A DNA stretch of 64,000 bases. Source: Bacteroidales bacterium. GTDB taxonomy: Bacteria; Bacteroidota; Bacteroidia; Bacteroidales; F082. Each line of letters begins with the position of its first letter. Positions within the stretch are counted from its first letter, which is position 1. Shown here piece after piece: positions 7,822-16,149 of this stretch. The notes beneath the pieces are model-generated. The model did not search any database, was not told where the DNA came from, and worked only from the letters and a program-made list of their open reading frames with translations. Location of the stretch: positions 1-64,000 of the forward strand of contig WGCY01000041.1 of assembly GCA_015493525.1 (NCBI GenBank), read 5' to 3'. Position numbers and translations under genes: made by a program.

Positions 7822-7877
7822 AAATAAATGGTTCAAGCATCCGCTTGGTAAATAAATGGTTCAAGCGTCCGCTTGGA
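7822..7877. repeat. Two tandem 28-bp repeats carrying CAAGC/GCTTG palindromes
   Basis: Copies at 7822-7849 and 7850-7877 differ at one internal base and the last base. Each contains TTCAAGC(A/G)TCCGCTTGG, which folds into a small hairpin; the second is a perfect CAAGCG-TC-CGCTTG. They fill the gap between the convergent psd and cysNC genes and overlap neither. An imperfect third start, AATAAATGGTCCATG, lies at about 7792. A bidirectional terminator or a small extragenic palindromic element are both possible. Confidence 0.75.
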
Positions 7878-7881
7878 CCAA

Positions 7882-9789
7882 CTATTCCGCCGGAAAAATC
7901 TTCTTCTCTCTCAAATATTCCAACACTTTCCCGGCATTGCTTTCATTTTCCTCCGGTTTGAATTTCATCTGTACATCTCCGGGAACCTCATAAGGCATGT
8001 CCATTCCGGGAATATTCCGGATATCTCCTTTTTCAAAACGTTCATATAAATCACCATCGGCATGTTTTTTACAGTAATCCATATCGGTATCCATGTAAAC
8101 CAGATGAAACCGTTCATGACCGATAATTTCGGCCACCTGTTCGCGAATACCGGCATCCGGTGAAGCAAACGAACAAATGGTGATGATGCCCTGGTCGTTA
8201 AGGATGCGGGCAATGTGTGCCACCCGGCGCAGGTGCTCGGCGCGGTCAGCAGGGTTGAAATCCAGTTCGCGCGACAGTCCCGAACGCAACGATTTACCAT
8301 CCAGTAATACTACCGTGGCACCCGTACCAATAAGCTCCTTTTCCAGTACAAAAGCCAACTCGTTTTTGCCGCTTCCGTAAAGACCGGTAATCCAAAGCGT
8401 TGCAGCCTTTTGGTTGTACTGTTTTTCGCGTTCTTCTTTGCTCACCAGGCTCCGGCCTTCGGTAATCATCTCTTTTTCACTGTCGGTGATGCGGGTGGGA
8501 AGCGCATTGCTATCCAATTTGTCAAGCATCATCCCGACAGCCACAGTGTTATGTGTGATGGGATCGATGAGGATAAAAGCACCGGTCTGGCGGTTCTTTT
8601 TGTAAGCATCAAAATACAACGGCTCCACCGTGGTCATAATCACCCGGCCAATCTCATTCAGTTCAAAATGGTCGATTTGCTGATGCTCCAGCGTATTGAC
8701 ATCCACGCGGTAACGGATCTGATCAATTTTTGCTTTGGTGCTGTGTGTGTTGTGCTTGATGTAAAACTGTGTGTAGGGGTTCATGGGTTTCTCGTCCATC
8801 CACACCAGCATGGCCTCAAAATGGCGGCTTATTTTCGGCAGGTTGTCAGGGTGAACCAGTACATTTCCCCGCGAAACATCAATTTCATCCTCCAGCGTCA
8901 GGCTGATGCTCTTTGGCGGGAAAGCATATTCGAGATCGCCATCGTAGGTGGTAATGTTTTTTATCCGGGATGTTTTCCCGGAAGGCAGGACCATGACCGT
9001 ATCCCCTTTGTGTACCACCCCGGAAGCCATTTTTCCGGCAAAACCGCGGTATTCCAAATCAGGACGGATGACGTATTGCACCGGATAACGGAAATCTTCA
9101 AAATTCCGGTCGCTGCCTACATGCACGGTTTCCAGAAACTCCAGCATGCTTTTGCCATGGTACCAGGGCATTTTATCGGAAATATCCACCACGTTATCGC
9201 CTTTGAGGGCAGAAAGCGGGATAAACGTTACATCCGGTACATCCAGTTGTGTGATAAAATGTTTGTAATCTTCCACAATCCGGTCAAAGACCTCCTCTTT
9301 GTAATCCACCAAATCCATTTTGTTGACGGCCAATACCACGTGTTTGATGCCCAGCAGCGAGGCCAGAAAAGTGTGCCGTTTGGTCTGGGTGATGACGCCT
9401 TTGCGGGCATCGGCCAGCAGAATGGCCAGGTTGGCCGTGGAACCACCTGTAATCATGTTTCGGGTATACTGCTCGTGGCCGGGCGTGTCGGCTATGATAA
9501 ATTTCCGTTTGGCCGTGGAAAAATAGCGGTAAGCCACATCGATGGTAATGCCCTGTTCGCGTTCGGCTTTAAGGCCGTCGAGCAAAAGGGCGTAGTCAAT
9601 CTCTTCGCCGGCATGCCCCACGCGCTTACTGTCACGTTTAAGGGCGGACAGCTGGTCTTCGTACAATTTTTTACTGTCAAAAAGCAGCCTGCCGATGAGG
9701 GTTGATTTTCCATCGTCCACCGAGCCGGCGGTCAGTAACCGTAACAAATCTTTTTTCTGGTCCTGGTCAAGAAATTCTTTTATATCCAT
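7882..9789 (-). CDS. cysNC: Sulfate adenylyltransferase subunit 1 / APS kinase fusion
   Basis: 635 residues. The N-terminal part is a CysN GTPase with GSVDDGKST (22-30), [11 protein letters not shown] and AVNKMDLV; it normally drives ATP sulfurylase (CysD) by GTP hydrolysis. The C-terminal 170 residues are an APS-kinase domain. That domain is atypical: Walker A is GLYGSGKNE with Asn where Ser/Thr is expected, and the usual DGD-NVR motif is DGKSLRSGL. No cysD lies on either side within this window. A minus-strand TACTTTTG box (9846-9839) lies about 50 bp upstream of the start. Activation of sulfate for assimilation or sulfation is the family role; kinase activity of this copy is uncertain. Confidence 0.92.
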   Translation of the reverse strand: MDIKEFLDQDQKKDLLRLLTAGSVDDGKSTLIGRLLFDSKKLYEDQLSALKRDSKRVGHAGEEIDYALLLDGLKAEREQGITIDVAYRYFSTAKRKFIIADTPGHEQYTRNMITGGSTANLAILLADARKGVITQTKRHTFLASLLGIKHVVLAVNKMDLVDYKEEVFDRIVEDYKHFITQLDVPDVTFIPLSALKGDNVVDISDKMPWYHGKSMLEFLETVHVGSDRNFEDFRYPVQYVIRPDLEYRGFAGKMASGVVHKGDTVMVLPSGKTSRIKNITTYDGDLEYAFPPKSISLTLEDEIDVSRGNVLVHPDNLPKISRHFEAMLVWMDEKPMNPYTQFYIKHNTHSTKAKIDQIRYRVDVNTLEHQQIDHFELNEIGRVIMTTVEPLYFDAYKKNRQTGAFILIDPITHNTVAVGMMLDKLDSNALPTRITDSEKEMITEGRSLVSKEEREKQYNQKAATLWITGLYGSGKNELAFVLEKELIGTGATVVLLDGKSLRSGLSRELDFNPADRAEHLRRVAHIARILNDQGIITICSFASPDAGIREQVAEIIGHERFHLVYMDTDMDYCKKHADGDLYERFEKGDIRNIPGMDMPYEVPGDVQMKFKPEENESNAGKVLEYLREKKIFPAE

Positions 9790-9894
9790 GGTGATATTGG
9801 TTCAAGATTACGTACTCCCAAAGAGGGATAATGCGGGGCAAAAGTACGATAATATGTACATTGGGAAAACGGTTAGAGGTATTTATTCCTCCAT

Positions 9895-11160
9895 TTAATG
9901 GTCCTTTTTATAAGTCCCGAACAGGTTCTTTTTTTCAAAAATTTTAGTAGCCTTATTTTCAAGCGGGGTACGTTTAATGATGGGGTTATGGCTCCAAAAT
10001 GCAGCATCATACTTGCTTTGGGCGATTTTATCCAATAAAAATACTTTGGGTTGGATTTTGATTTTGTTATTGAAAGCAGGCTGATTTCCAATATGATATA
10101 AAATAGAGGAGATTTTTATGTTTATTATATCCGAGGGCGAAACATAAACGAAACTATCCCCGATATTTACTGTCATAACCCTTGATTCGCCATCGAGTGT
10201 GTCATACAATGCGACAAAATGAATAATATTACTTTTTATAAAAGCATTTTTATTGGAAAGTGAAAGGGGCATATTCACAATTTCCCCTTCAAATTTCAAT
10301 ATTAACAAATTTGTTGGATCAATAAATATACTTCCCTGAGCAATTGCCCTTTTAATTCCATGCAAGGGAACAAAGTTGAGTCTATAGGTTAATGCACTGT
10401 TTACAGCGTTTTGCAAGATGTCAACGGAAACCTTATAATATTTTTGAAAATCCGGTTCAAGTGGGACTATTACGCTTTTTTTCTTTGGTTTTTTTTCATG
10501 GAATGGGGTAATCTGCGAAAAAATAAAAAAGTTTGTAAATGTAAAATAGTGATTCAATGAATCATCTTTTAAGCTTGCATAACGTCCTGTTTCCAATGTC
10601 AGGTTATTCACACCAATGACCGGATTGGCGTTAAAAAAAGCTTCCAGTATTTCATTGCAGGTTGTGTCCGTCAGGGTTGTTTGCCTGTAAAAAAATGAGG
10701 CGGGTTCCTGACTTTTCTGCTTTACGACAGATTTGTATTTATTGTAGATTTGTGTAACCAGCTTGTTTACATCCAATGGCTTAATGATGACTTCCTTTAG
10801 TTTAAAAGGGATTGGATGCATTTCAATCTCTTTGGGAATATTTTTTATTGCATACTCTTTTTTCCTGTAGCCCAAAAATGATACCGAGACAGTTTTTGTG
10901 CCCGGGGCAACTTTTAACGCAAAAGTTCCCGCCGCATTGGAGATAGTTCCCTGATAATTATCGGTATAAATATTAACATAAGCCAATGGTTTCTTTGTAA
11001 TGGAATCTATTATCCTGCCTTCAACAACGACCTGCCGGTTTTGTCCAAAACATAAAAACGTATTCACAATAAACAGTAATGTTATCAGACACTTGTAATT
11101 GTTATTAACAATCTGTTTCACAGGGTATTGTCGAGTGATTTTGTCCTTATATATAAGCAT
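9895..11160 (-). CDS. Secreted protein with CarboxypepD-regulatory-like N-terminus
   Basis: 421 residues. A hydrophobic signal (CLITLLFIVNTFLCF) is followed at about 45-130 by a carboxypeptidase-regulatory-like beta domain: VVVEGRIIDSITKKPLAYVNIY, GTISNAAGTFAL, VSFLGYRKKEY. The remaining 290 residues are predicted beta-rich and match no motif I recognise. This architecture is common among Bacteroidota outer-surface proteins, including those next to TonB-dependent transport. No SusCD partner is nearby. Base composition looks more AT-rich than the flanking cysNC and nadE genes, which may mean different ancestry. Confidence 0.75.
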   Translation of the reverse strand: MLIYKDKITRQYPVKQIVNNNYKCLITLLFIVNTFLCFGQNRQVVVEGRIIDSITKKPLAYVNIYTDNYQGTISNAAGTFALKVAPGTKTVSVSFLGYRKKEYAIKNIPKEIEMHPIPFKLKEVIIKPLDVNKLVTQIYNKYKSVVKQKSQEPASFFYRQTTLTDTTCNEILEAFFNANPVIGVNNLTLETGRYASLKDDSLNHYFTFTNFFIFSQITPFHEKKPKKKSVIVPLEPDFQKYYKVSVDILQNAVNSALTYRLNFVPLHGIKRAIAQGSIFIDPTNLLILKFEGEIVNMPLSLSNKNAFIKSNIIHFVALYDTLDGESRVMTVNIGDSFVYVSPSDIINIKISSILYHIGNQPAFNNKIKIQPKVFLLDKIAQSKYDAAFWSHNPIIKRTPLENKATKIFEKKNLFGTYKKDH

Positions 11161-11203
11161 GGTTGCAATTTATCCTGAATAAACCGGCTTTAAAATTTCG
11201 CTT

Positions 11204-12838
11204 TTATGCCAAATACTTCGCCACAATGGGCATGCGCCTGCCCATGCCGAAAGCTTTGGGGGAAACGCGCAGCATGGGCGGTGTCTGGTAACGTTTGTAT
11301 TCGTTGATATTGACCAACCGAAGGATGCGTTTTACCAGCTTTTCATCGTATCCGAGGGCAACAATTTCCGAAGGTCCCAACCGGTTTTCGATGTATTCTT
11401 GAAGGATTTTGTCCAGGATGGCATAATCCGGCAGTGAATCGGAGTCCTTTTGGCCGGGACGCAACTCGGCCGATGGCGGCTTGGTAATAATGTTTTTGGG
11501 AATAATTTCCCTGTTGCGGTTGATGTATCGCGCCAGTTCAAAAACGCGGGTTTTATACACATCGCCCAACACGGAAAGCCCGCCGTTCATATCCCCGTAA
11601 AGGGTGCCATAGCCTACGGCCGCTTCGCTTTTATTACTGGTATTCAGTAATATATAACCGAATTTGTTGGAAAGGGCCATTAAGATAACACCGCGAATCC
11701 GCGCCTGCAAATTTTCTTCGGCAATGTTGAAAGGCAGGCCTTTAAAATAGGGTTCCAGTATTTCCGAAAAGGTATCAAAAGCTTTTTTTATGGGAATGGT
11801 ATCGTGGGGCATTTGCAGGTTTTCAACCAGTTGTAAAGAATCGCTAACGGAATGATCAGACGAAAATTCGGAAGGCAACAGCACATTATACACATTTTCG
11901 TTGCCCAGTGCCTCGGCAGCCAGCACGGAAGTTACTGCCGAATCGATGCCGCCCGAAAGGCCGAGGATGGCTTTGGTAAACCCCAGTTTTTCAAAATAAT
12001 TGCGGATGCCCATCACCAGCGCATCGTGAATCAGGGCTACCTCCGAAGGCCGTTGGATTTCCGTACCCGCTGCTTTTTCCACCTCTTCCGTATCGTAAAT
12101 CCGGAAATCTTCTTCAAAATAGCGCATCACATCCACCGTTTTGCTTCGGGAATTCATTACCAGCGAGCCGCCGTCAAACAAAATCTCCGTTTGGGCACCC
12201 ACATGGTTTACATAAAACAGCGGCAAATGGTATTTTTCTGTATTGCGGCGCAAAACCCCTTCACGGATGACTGCCTGCCGGTAATTGAACGGCGAAGCGG
12301 CAATGTTAATCATAATGTCGGGCGAAAAGGCCATCAGCTCGTCCATGGGGTTGATGGTGTACAACGGACTTTCATCCACATCCCAAATGTCTTCGCAAAT
12401 GGTCAGCGCAATCTTTTTTCCTTTGAATTCAACAATATCAAACTTGTTGTTGGGCTCAAAATAGCGGTACTCATCAAAAATATCGTAGTTGGGCAGCAGC
12501 GTTTTGTGTACCTGTTGCTGTACCTTTCCCTGCCACAGGAAGGCGGCCGAATTGTACAGCGGCTTTCCTTTTTTATTCGGATTGTAAGTGGGCACGCCCA
12601 CAATGGCTGCCACTTTCGAGCAGTGCGTGGCAATATCTTCTACAGCTTGCAGCCCCTTGTCCACAAAATCACGAAACTCCAGGAAATCGCGGGGCGGATA
12701 ACCGGAGATGGCCAGCTCGGAAAAGACAACCATGTCAGCACCTTCCTTTTCCGCCCGGTGGATGGCAGCAATAATTTTCTCTTTGTTTTTTTCAAAGTTT
12801 CCGATGTGGAAATTCAGTTGGGATAAGGCAATTTTCAA
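11204..12838 (-). CDS. nadE: Glutamine-dependent NAD+ synthetase
   Basis: 544 residues. The N-terminal nitrilase-type glutaminase has the catalytic triad Glu41 (FSELAISGYPP), Lys112 and Cys148 (LTICEDIWD); the C-terminal synthetase has the ATP pyrophosphatase loop SGGIDS at 295-300. Ammonia released from glutamine amidates nicotinic acid adenine dinucleotide. Both domains are complete. A minus-strand TATTTTTG box (12882-12875) lies about 37 bp upstream of the start. Confidence 0.96.
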   Translation of the reverse strand: MKIALSQLNFHIGNFEKNKEKIIAAIHRAEKEGADMVVFSELAISGYPPRDFLEFRDFVDKGLQAVEDIATHCSKVAAIVGVPTYNPNKKGKPLYNSAAFLWQGKVQQQVHKTLLPNYDIFDEYRYFEPNNKFDIVEFKGKKIALTICEDIWDVDESPLYTINPMDELMAFSPDIMINIAASPFNYRQAVIREGVLRRNTEKYHLPLFYVNHVGAQTEILFDGGSLVMNSRSKTVDVMRYFEEDFRIYDTEEVEKAAGTEIQRPSEVALIHDALVMGIRNYFEKLGFTKAILGLSGGIDSAVTSVLAAEALGNENVYNVLLPSEFSSDHSVSDSLQLVENLQMPHDTIPIKKAFDTFSEILEPYFKGLPFNIAEENLQARIRGVILMALSNKFGYILLNTSNKSEAAVGYGTLYGDMNGGLSVLGDVYKTRVFELARYINRNREIIPKNIITKPPSAELRPGQKDSDSLPDYAILDKILQEYIENRLGPSEIVALGYDEKLVKRILRLVNINEYKRYQTPPMLRVSPKAFGMGRRMPIVAKYLA

Positions 12839-13049
12839 AATCAGTAATTTTAAAAGTGAGACCTGTATTTTTTACAAAAATAGGCAAACGTTGCTTATGA
12901 GTGAAAAACGGGGTCGGGTAGGATTTCAAATTCTTTCCGGTGTTTAATACTGATGGGCGAATTACCATGGATTTGCGTGGAAGACGACCCATAAGATTCG
13001 GATGAACCGGAAAAACATCAGTACGGGATACTTATCTCCGAACAGGTGA
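12839..13049. other. Intergenic region with complementary word pairs
   Basis: No gene is visible between nadE and the GIY-YIG relic. Three perfectly complementary word pairs occur in non-nested order: GGGTCG (12911) with CGACCC (12985), TTTCCGGT (12934) with ACCGGAAA (13006), and TACTGATG (12948) with CATCAGTA (13016). All three cannot form a simple stem at once; they would make a pseudoknot-like fold if transcribed. Confidence 0.4.
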
Positions 13050-13127
13050 GAAGAAGCTATGCAACGGGAACGATATTTCAAGACGATAGATGGTTATAAC
13101 TACCTGAAAAGCAAAGGGATTATATAA
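13050..13127 (+). pseudogene. 3' fragment of a GIY-YIG nuclease gene
   Basis: After an in-frame TGA at 13047-13049 the frame reads EEAMQRERYFKTIDGYNYL and so on to TAA. It is identical, apart from a T/C change at 13058, to the 3' end of the intact GIY-YIG gene 396 bp downstream. The 5' two thirds are missing. It is the left end of a duplicated segment that continues through the intergenic DNA into a broken tRNA-Ser. Confidence 0.85.
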
Positions 13128-13176
13128 TTATTAAAAAATTGCCCCACCAAAACCATATTTTTCTAATTTTGCGCCC

Positions 13177-13252
13177 GGAGAGTTGCCGGAGTGGTCTTCC
13201 GTAGGAATTCCTTTGGAAGAACGGGGCGGTCTCGAAAACCGTTGTACGCGTT
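13177..13252 (+). pseudogene. Broken tRNA-Ser copy
   Basis: Bases 13177-13196 and 13219-13252 equal bases 13573-13592 and 13593-13626 of the intact tRNA-Ser(CGA). A near-palindromic 22-bp insert (13197-13218) splits the D loop, and the variable arm, T arm and 3' acceptor strand are absent. It cannot fold into a tRNA. Confidence 0.85.
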
Positions 13253-13277
13253 TTGTATCTCATTTTCTCTGCCGGAA

Positions 13278-13523
13278 ATGCCCTATTTCACATACATATT
13301 AAAAAGTTTGTCGCATGGCACGTACTATTACGGAAGTACAGAGAATCTCGAAAAGCGATTAAAAGAACACAACGCTGGTAGGCAGAAATACACCAAGGGG
13401 CACCGGCCGTGGATACTGCATTATACAGAAGAGTTCAAAACACGGAAAGAAGCCATGCAACGGGAACGATATTTCAAGACGATAGATGGTTATAACTACC
13501 TGAAAAGCAAAGGGATTATATAA
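13278..13523 (+). CDS. GIY-YIG nuclease family protein
   Basis: 81 residues from ATG 13278 (MPYFTYILKS). The domain marks are TYIL, then TYYYGSTENLEKRLKEHN, where the catalytic arginine sits, and a later glutamate in HYTEEF. The length is one bare nuclease domain, as in UPF0213/YhbQ-like proteins. An open frame continues upstream to 13191 but only through the tRNA relic, so it is not used. The gene lies between a broken and an intact tRNA-Ser, and its own 3' end is repeated upstream, which suggests an element that spreads at this tRNA. Nuclease activity and target are inferred. Confidence 0.8.
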   Translation: MPYFTYILKSLSHGTYYYGSTENLEKRLKEHNAGRQKYTKGHRPWILHYTEEFKTRKEAMQRERYFKTIDGYNYLKSKGII

Positions 13524-13572
13524 TTATTAAAAAATTGCCCCACCAAAACCATATTTTTCTAATTTTGCGCCC

Positions 13573-13660
13573 GGAGAGTTGCCGGAGTGGTCGAACGGGG
13601 CGGTCTCGAAAACCGTTGTACGCGTTGCGCGTACCAAGGGTTCGAATCCCTTACTCTCCG
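13573..13660 (+). tRNA. tRNA-Ser (anticodon CGA)
   Basis: 88 nt. Acceptor stem GGAGAGT (13573-13579) pairs with ACTCTCC (13653-13659), discriminator G13660. The anticodon arm is GCGGT-CTCGAAA-ACCGT with CGA at positions 34-36, reading UCG codons. A long variable arm (GTACGCG...CGCGTAC) and the T loop GGGTTCGAATCCC are clear. CCA is not encoded. Confidence 0.95.
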
Positions 13661-13672
13661 CAAAGCAAAAAG

Positions 13673-13699
13673 CCGAATACGACAGTGTTCGGTTTTTTT
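13673..13699 (+). terminator. tRNA-Ser terminator
   Basis: CCGAATAC (13673-13680) pairs with GTGTTCGG (13685-13692) around a four-base loop, followed by seven T. It ends the tRNA transcript 13 bp after the gene. The remaining 250 bp to the next gene hold no gene; CCGGAGTGGTC at 13853-13863 repeats 11 bases of the tRNA D arm. Confidence 0.8.
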
Positions 13700-13951
13700 G
13701 TTTTTGAAAGCCGTCAAAAGCTCTGTTTTTGTAAGGCTTGAGAAAAACAAAAAAACAGTGAGTGAAGCGAACAGGGCTTTTAGCTTTGAACCACCCCCCA
13801 ACGGGATCAACGTAGTTAATCCTTTGTTTTCGTGGCTGTTTTATTTTCATCCCCGGAGTGGTCATAATTTTTAACGATTCTAAAAATAACTTTACACTCG
13901 TTTTATGGAATAAATATTAATTTTACCGGCAACAGAAAAAAACTTTTGAAT

Positions 13952-14470
13952 ATGAAAAAAACAGCTTTAATTTATTGGGGAAAAGGTGGAAACGTGGAGG
14001 AATCTGCCAAAATTATTTACGGTCAGTTTAGCCCGGAATCCATCGACCTGTTTGCTTTGGATGAATTTGATGTAAACAACCTGAAAAAATATGACCTGGT
14101 GATACTCGGCGGTTCTACGGTAGGTGCTGAAAACTGGGAAGATGCCTCCAATGACAACAAATGGAATGAGTTTTTCAGGACTGTGCAGAAAATGGACCTT
14201 TCCGGCCTGACTGTTGCTGCTTTTGGACTGGGCAACCAGGTGCTCTACCCCGAACATTTCGTGGATGGCCTGGGAATATTCCATGAAGAAATAGCAAAAA
14301 CCAAAGCCCGGATTATTGGGGCATGGCCAACGGAAGGATACCATTTTACAAATTCCGATGGGGTACATGATGGGAAATTCTACGGTCTTGCCCTTGATGG
14401 CGATAATGAACCTGAAAAAACCGAAGAACGTGCCAAAAAATGGGTGGCTCAACTAAAACAGGAAATGTAA
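13952..14470 (+). CDS. Flavodoxin with an atypical FMN phosphate loop
   Basis: 172 residues from ATG 13952. A flavodoxin fold with GGSTVGAENWEDASNDNKW and FGLGNQVLYPEHFVDGLG, the FMN-edge loops of long-chain flavodoxins. The phosphate loop, usually a Ser/Thr-rich TGNTE-like sequence, is GKGGNVEESA here. It would carry electrons at low potential. It ends in a good terminator and appears monocistronic. A second flavodoxin lies 3.6 kb away. Confidence 0.88.
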   Translation: MKKTALIYWGKGGNVEESAKIIYGQFSPESIDLFALDEFDVNNLKKYDLVILGGSTVGAENWEDASNDNKWNEFFRTVQKMDLSGLTVAAFGLGNQVLYPEHFVDGLGIFHEEIAKTKARIIGAWPTEGYHFTNSDGVHDGKFYGLALDGDNEPEKTEERAKKWVAQLKQEM

Positions 14471-14491
14471 AAAATATTTCTCCAGTCTAAA

Positions 14492-14523
14492 AAAGTCTGC
14501 TCATAACCAGGGCAGGCTTTTTT
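14492..14523 (+). terminator. Flavodoxin terminator
   Basis: AAAGTCTGC pairs with GCAGGCTTT (one G-T pair) around an 11-base loop and runs into TTT. It begins 22 bp after the stop codon. Confidence 0.7.
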
Positions 14524-14553
14524 GGTTTCTATGCCTTTCCTTAAAACTACGAT

Positions 14554-15984
14554 TTATTTATTAATCAATGTTTTATAACTCTCATACCGGCTAAAAATAT
14601 CCTTGACAAAATCAAAAGTCTCCCAGCCACGCATATAACCGTTACGCACTAACGGGTCGTGATAATATTTTTTTTCAGACAGGTGAAGGACAAAATAATC
14701 CACATTGCCCGTCCAGGTGTCAGGGTTTTTGCCATACTTTTTGGCAAGCCTGCGGGCATCCAGAATATGTGCCAAACCGCCATTGTAGGATGCCAGTGTA
14801 AATTTTATCTTTTCCAGCGAATCGGTAATTGTTTTGGGTAACTGGCTTTCAAATGATCTTAGCAGCCGGACACCGGCATTTATTTGTTCCTCTTCGCCTG
14901 AATTTTTATTTACCCCGTAAGCTTTCATGGTTTCCGGCATAAGCTGCATCAGGCCATAAGCCCCTACCCAGGATTGCACATTTGGCTTAAATTCTGACTC
15001 CTGATAAATCATGGAAGCCAGTAACCGCCAGTCCCAATCTATTTTTTTGGCTGCTTTTTTGATTAACCCATCGTAAGGCGAAAGTTTCCCTCCCGTATAA
15101 GAATAGTATTTGCTTTTCACAAGACGTTTCACCCGCATATTTTTGAAATATTTGTTGTACAGCAATCTGGATTTAAGGGTCTTGTTAAACTTTAAGAGCC
15201 ACGCATCCAGTGTGTCAATAAGATGTTTTTGGTCTTTACGAACAGCCCAGGCAATTTTTTGTTCAAAGCTGACGGGAGTTTTTACGTCAATATTCGGATA
15301 AATTTTGGCTGAATTCCTGGCCATAATTTCATCTGCCACCGTATAATCTATTTTATGTTGTGCCACTTCCTGTATCAACATTTCAGTACTCAGCGTATCC
15401 TGAACGATGTGGATGGTGTCACCAATATTGTTTTCAAGATTTAACAACTGCTGATAATAGACAGAGCCTTTTCGGATATGAATGGTAACCCCTGCGAGAT
15501 GAATAAGGTTGCGGATAAGGTGGGCATTTATCTCATCGGCAGTGGCCATTGTTCGGTAGTGGTCGGGCTTCCGCTGGACCAAAACCTGGCGGGTATAAAA
15601 AAGCGGTTCGCTGAAAAGCAGAAACTTACTGCGTTCTCCGGTAACCGTCAGCCCCATGGCCAGCACATCTGCCCGGCCTTCCTGCAAATACCGGAAACTG
15701 CTGTCCAGATTTGATTCGATGCGCAAATCCACCGAAACACCGAGGTATTTGGCAAAAGCATTCAGAAGCTCATACTGGTATCCCAGGCGTTCGCCCCGAT
15801 AAATAAAAAAAGTGTTTGAACTGTAATCGGTGAGGGCAATTATCTTCTTTCGCTTCAGGATGGAGTCCAGCAAATCTGTTTTTTGATTTCCGGAAACTTC
15901 TTTTCCCCCCTTGGCTTTGTGCAAATTTCTACAGCCAACAGCTATAACCAGGAGCAATAACGAAAGAAACATCCATCTCTTCAT
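14554..15984 (-). CDS. mltF: Membrane-bound lytic murein transglycosylase F
   Basis: 476 residues from ATG 15984, chosen because it begins at the signal peptide MKRWMFLSLLLLVIAVGC; Cys18 is the lipidation site. Residues 45-290 form a periplasmic solute-binding (ABC amino-acid type) domain; residues 300-460 form the SLT lysozyme-like domain with catalytic Glu329 in YQESEFKP and the following GAYGLMQLMP. It cuts the glycan strand of peptidoglycan to 1,6-anhydromuramyl ends; in the family the first domain binds peptides and controls the second. Confidence 0.92.
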   Translation of the reverse strand: MKRWMFLSLLLLVIAVGCRNLHKAKGGKEVSGNQKTDLLDSILKRKKIIALTDYSSNTFFIYRGERLGYQYELLNAFAKYLGVSVDLRIESNLDSSFRYLQEGRADVLAMGLTVTGERSKFLLFSEPLFYTRQVLVQRKPDHYRTMATADEINAHLIRNLIHLAGVTIHIRKGSVYYQQLLNLENNIGDTIHIVQDTLSTEMLIQEVAQHKIDYTVADEIMARNSAKIYPNIDVKTPVSFEQKIAWAVRKDQKHLIDTLDAWLLKFNKTLKSRLLYNKYFKNMRVKRLVKSKYYSYTGGKLSPYDGLIKKAAKKIDWDWRLLASMIYQESEFKPNVQSWVGAYGLMQLMPETMKAYGVNKNSGEEEQINAGVRLLRSFESQLPKTITDSLEKIKFTLASYNGGLAHILDARRLAKKYGKNPDTWTGNVDYFVLHLSEKKYYHDPLVRNGYMRGWETFDFVKDIFSRYESYKTLINK

Positions 15985-16149
15985 AAAATATCTTTTGCGC
16001 TGACTAAAATAGTAAAATTCTGAGATTAAGTTATAAGCTTTGGTGCTACGGCATGAATGAAAAAACTTCTCCTGCGATTGCCCTGAAAAAGATTTTTTCT
16101 TCACAAAGTGTCAAAAAAGCGCGAATCTTTTTACATTTGCTCCCTAACC

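Noticed and set aside
8410-9705. 431-codon plus-strand open frame
   Set aside because: It is antisense to cysNC, whose motifs are clear; histidine- and phenylalanine-rich composition is typical of a reverse-strand shadow.
11852-12826. 324-codon plus-strand open frame
   Set aside because: Antisense shadow of nadE with no domain or start signal.
13191-13277. N-terminal extension of the GIY-YIG protein
   Set aside because: It is translated tRNA relic; the domain begins at the ATG at 13278.
13535-13874. Short open frames around the tRNA-Ser
   Set aside because: They translate the tRNA and its terminator; no independent coding evidence.
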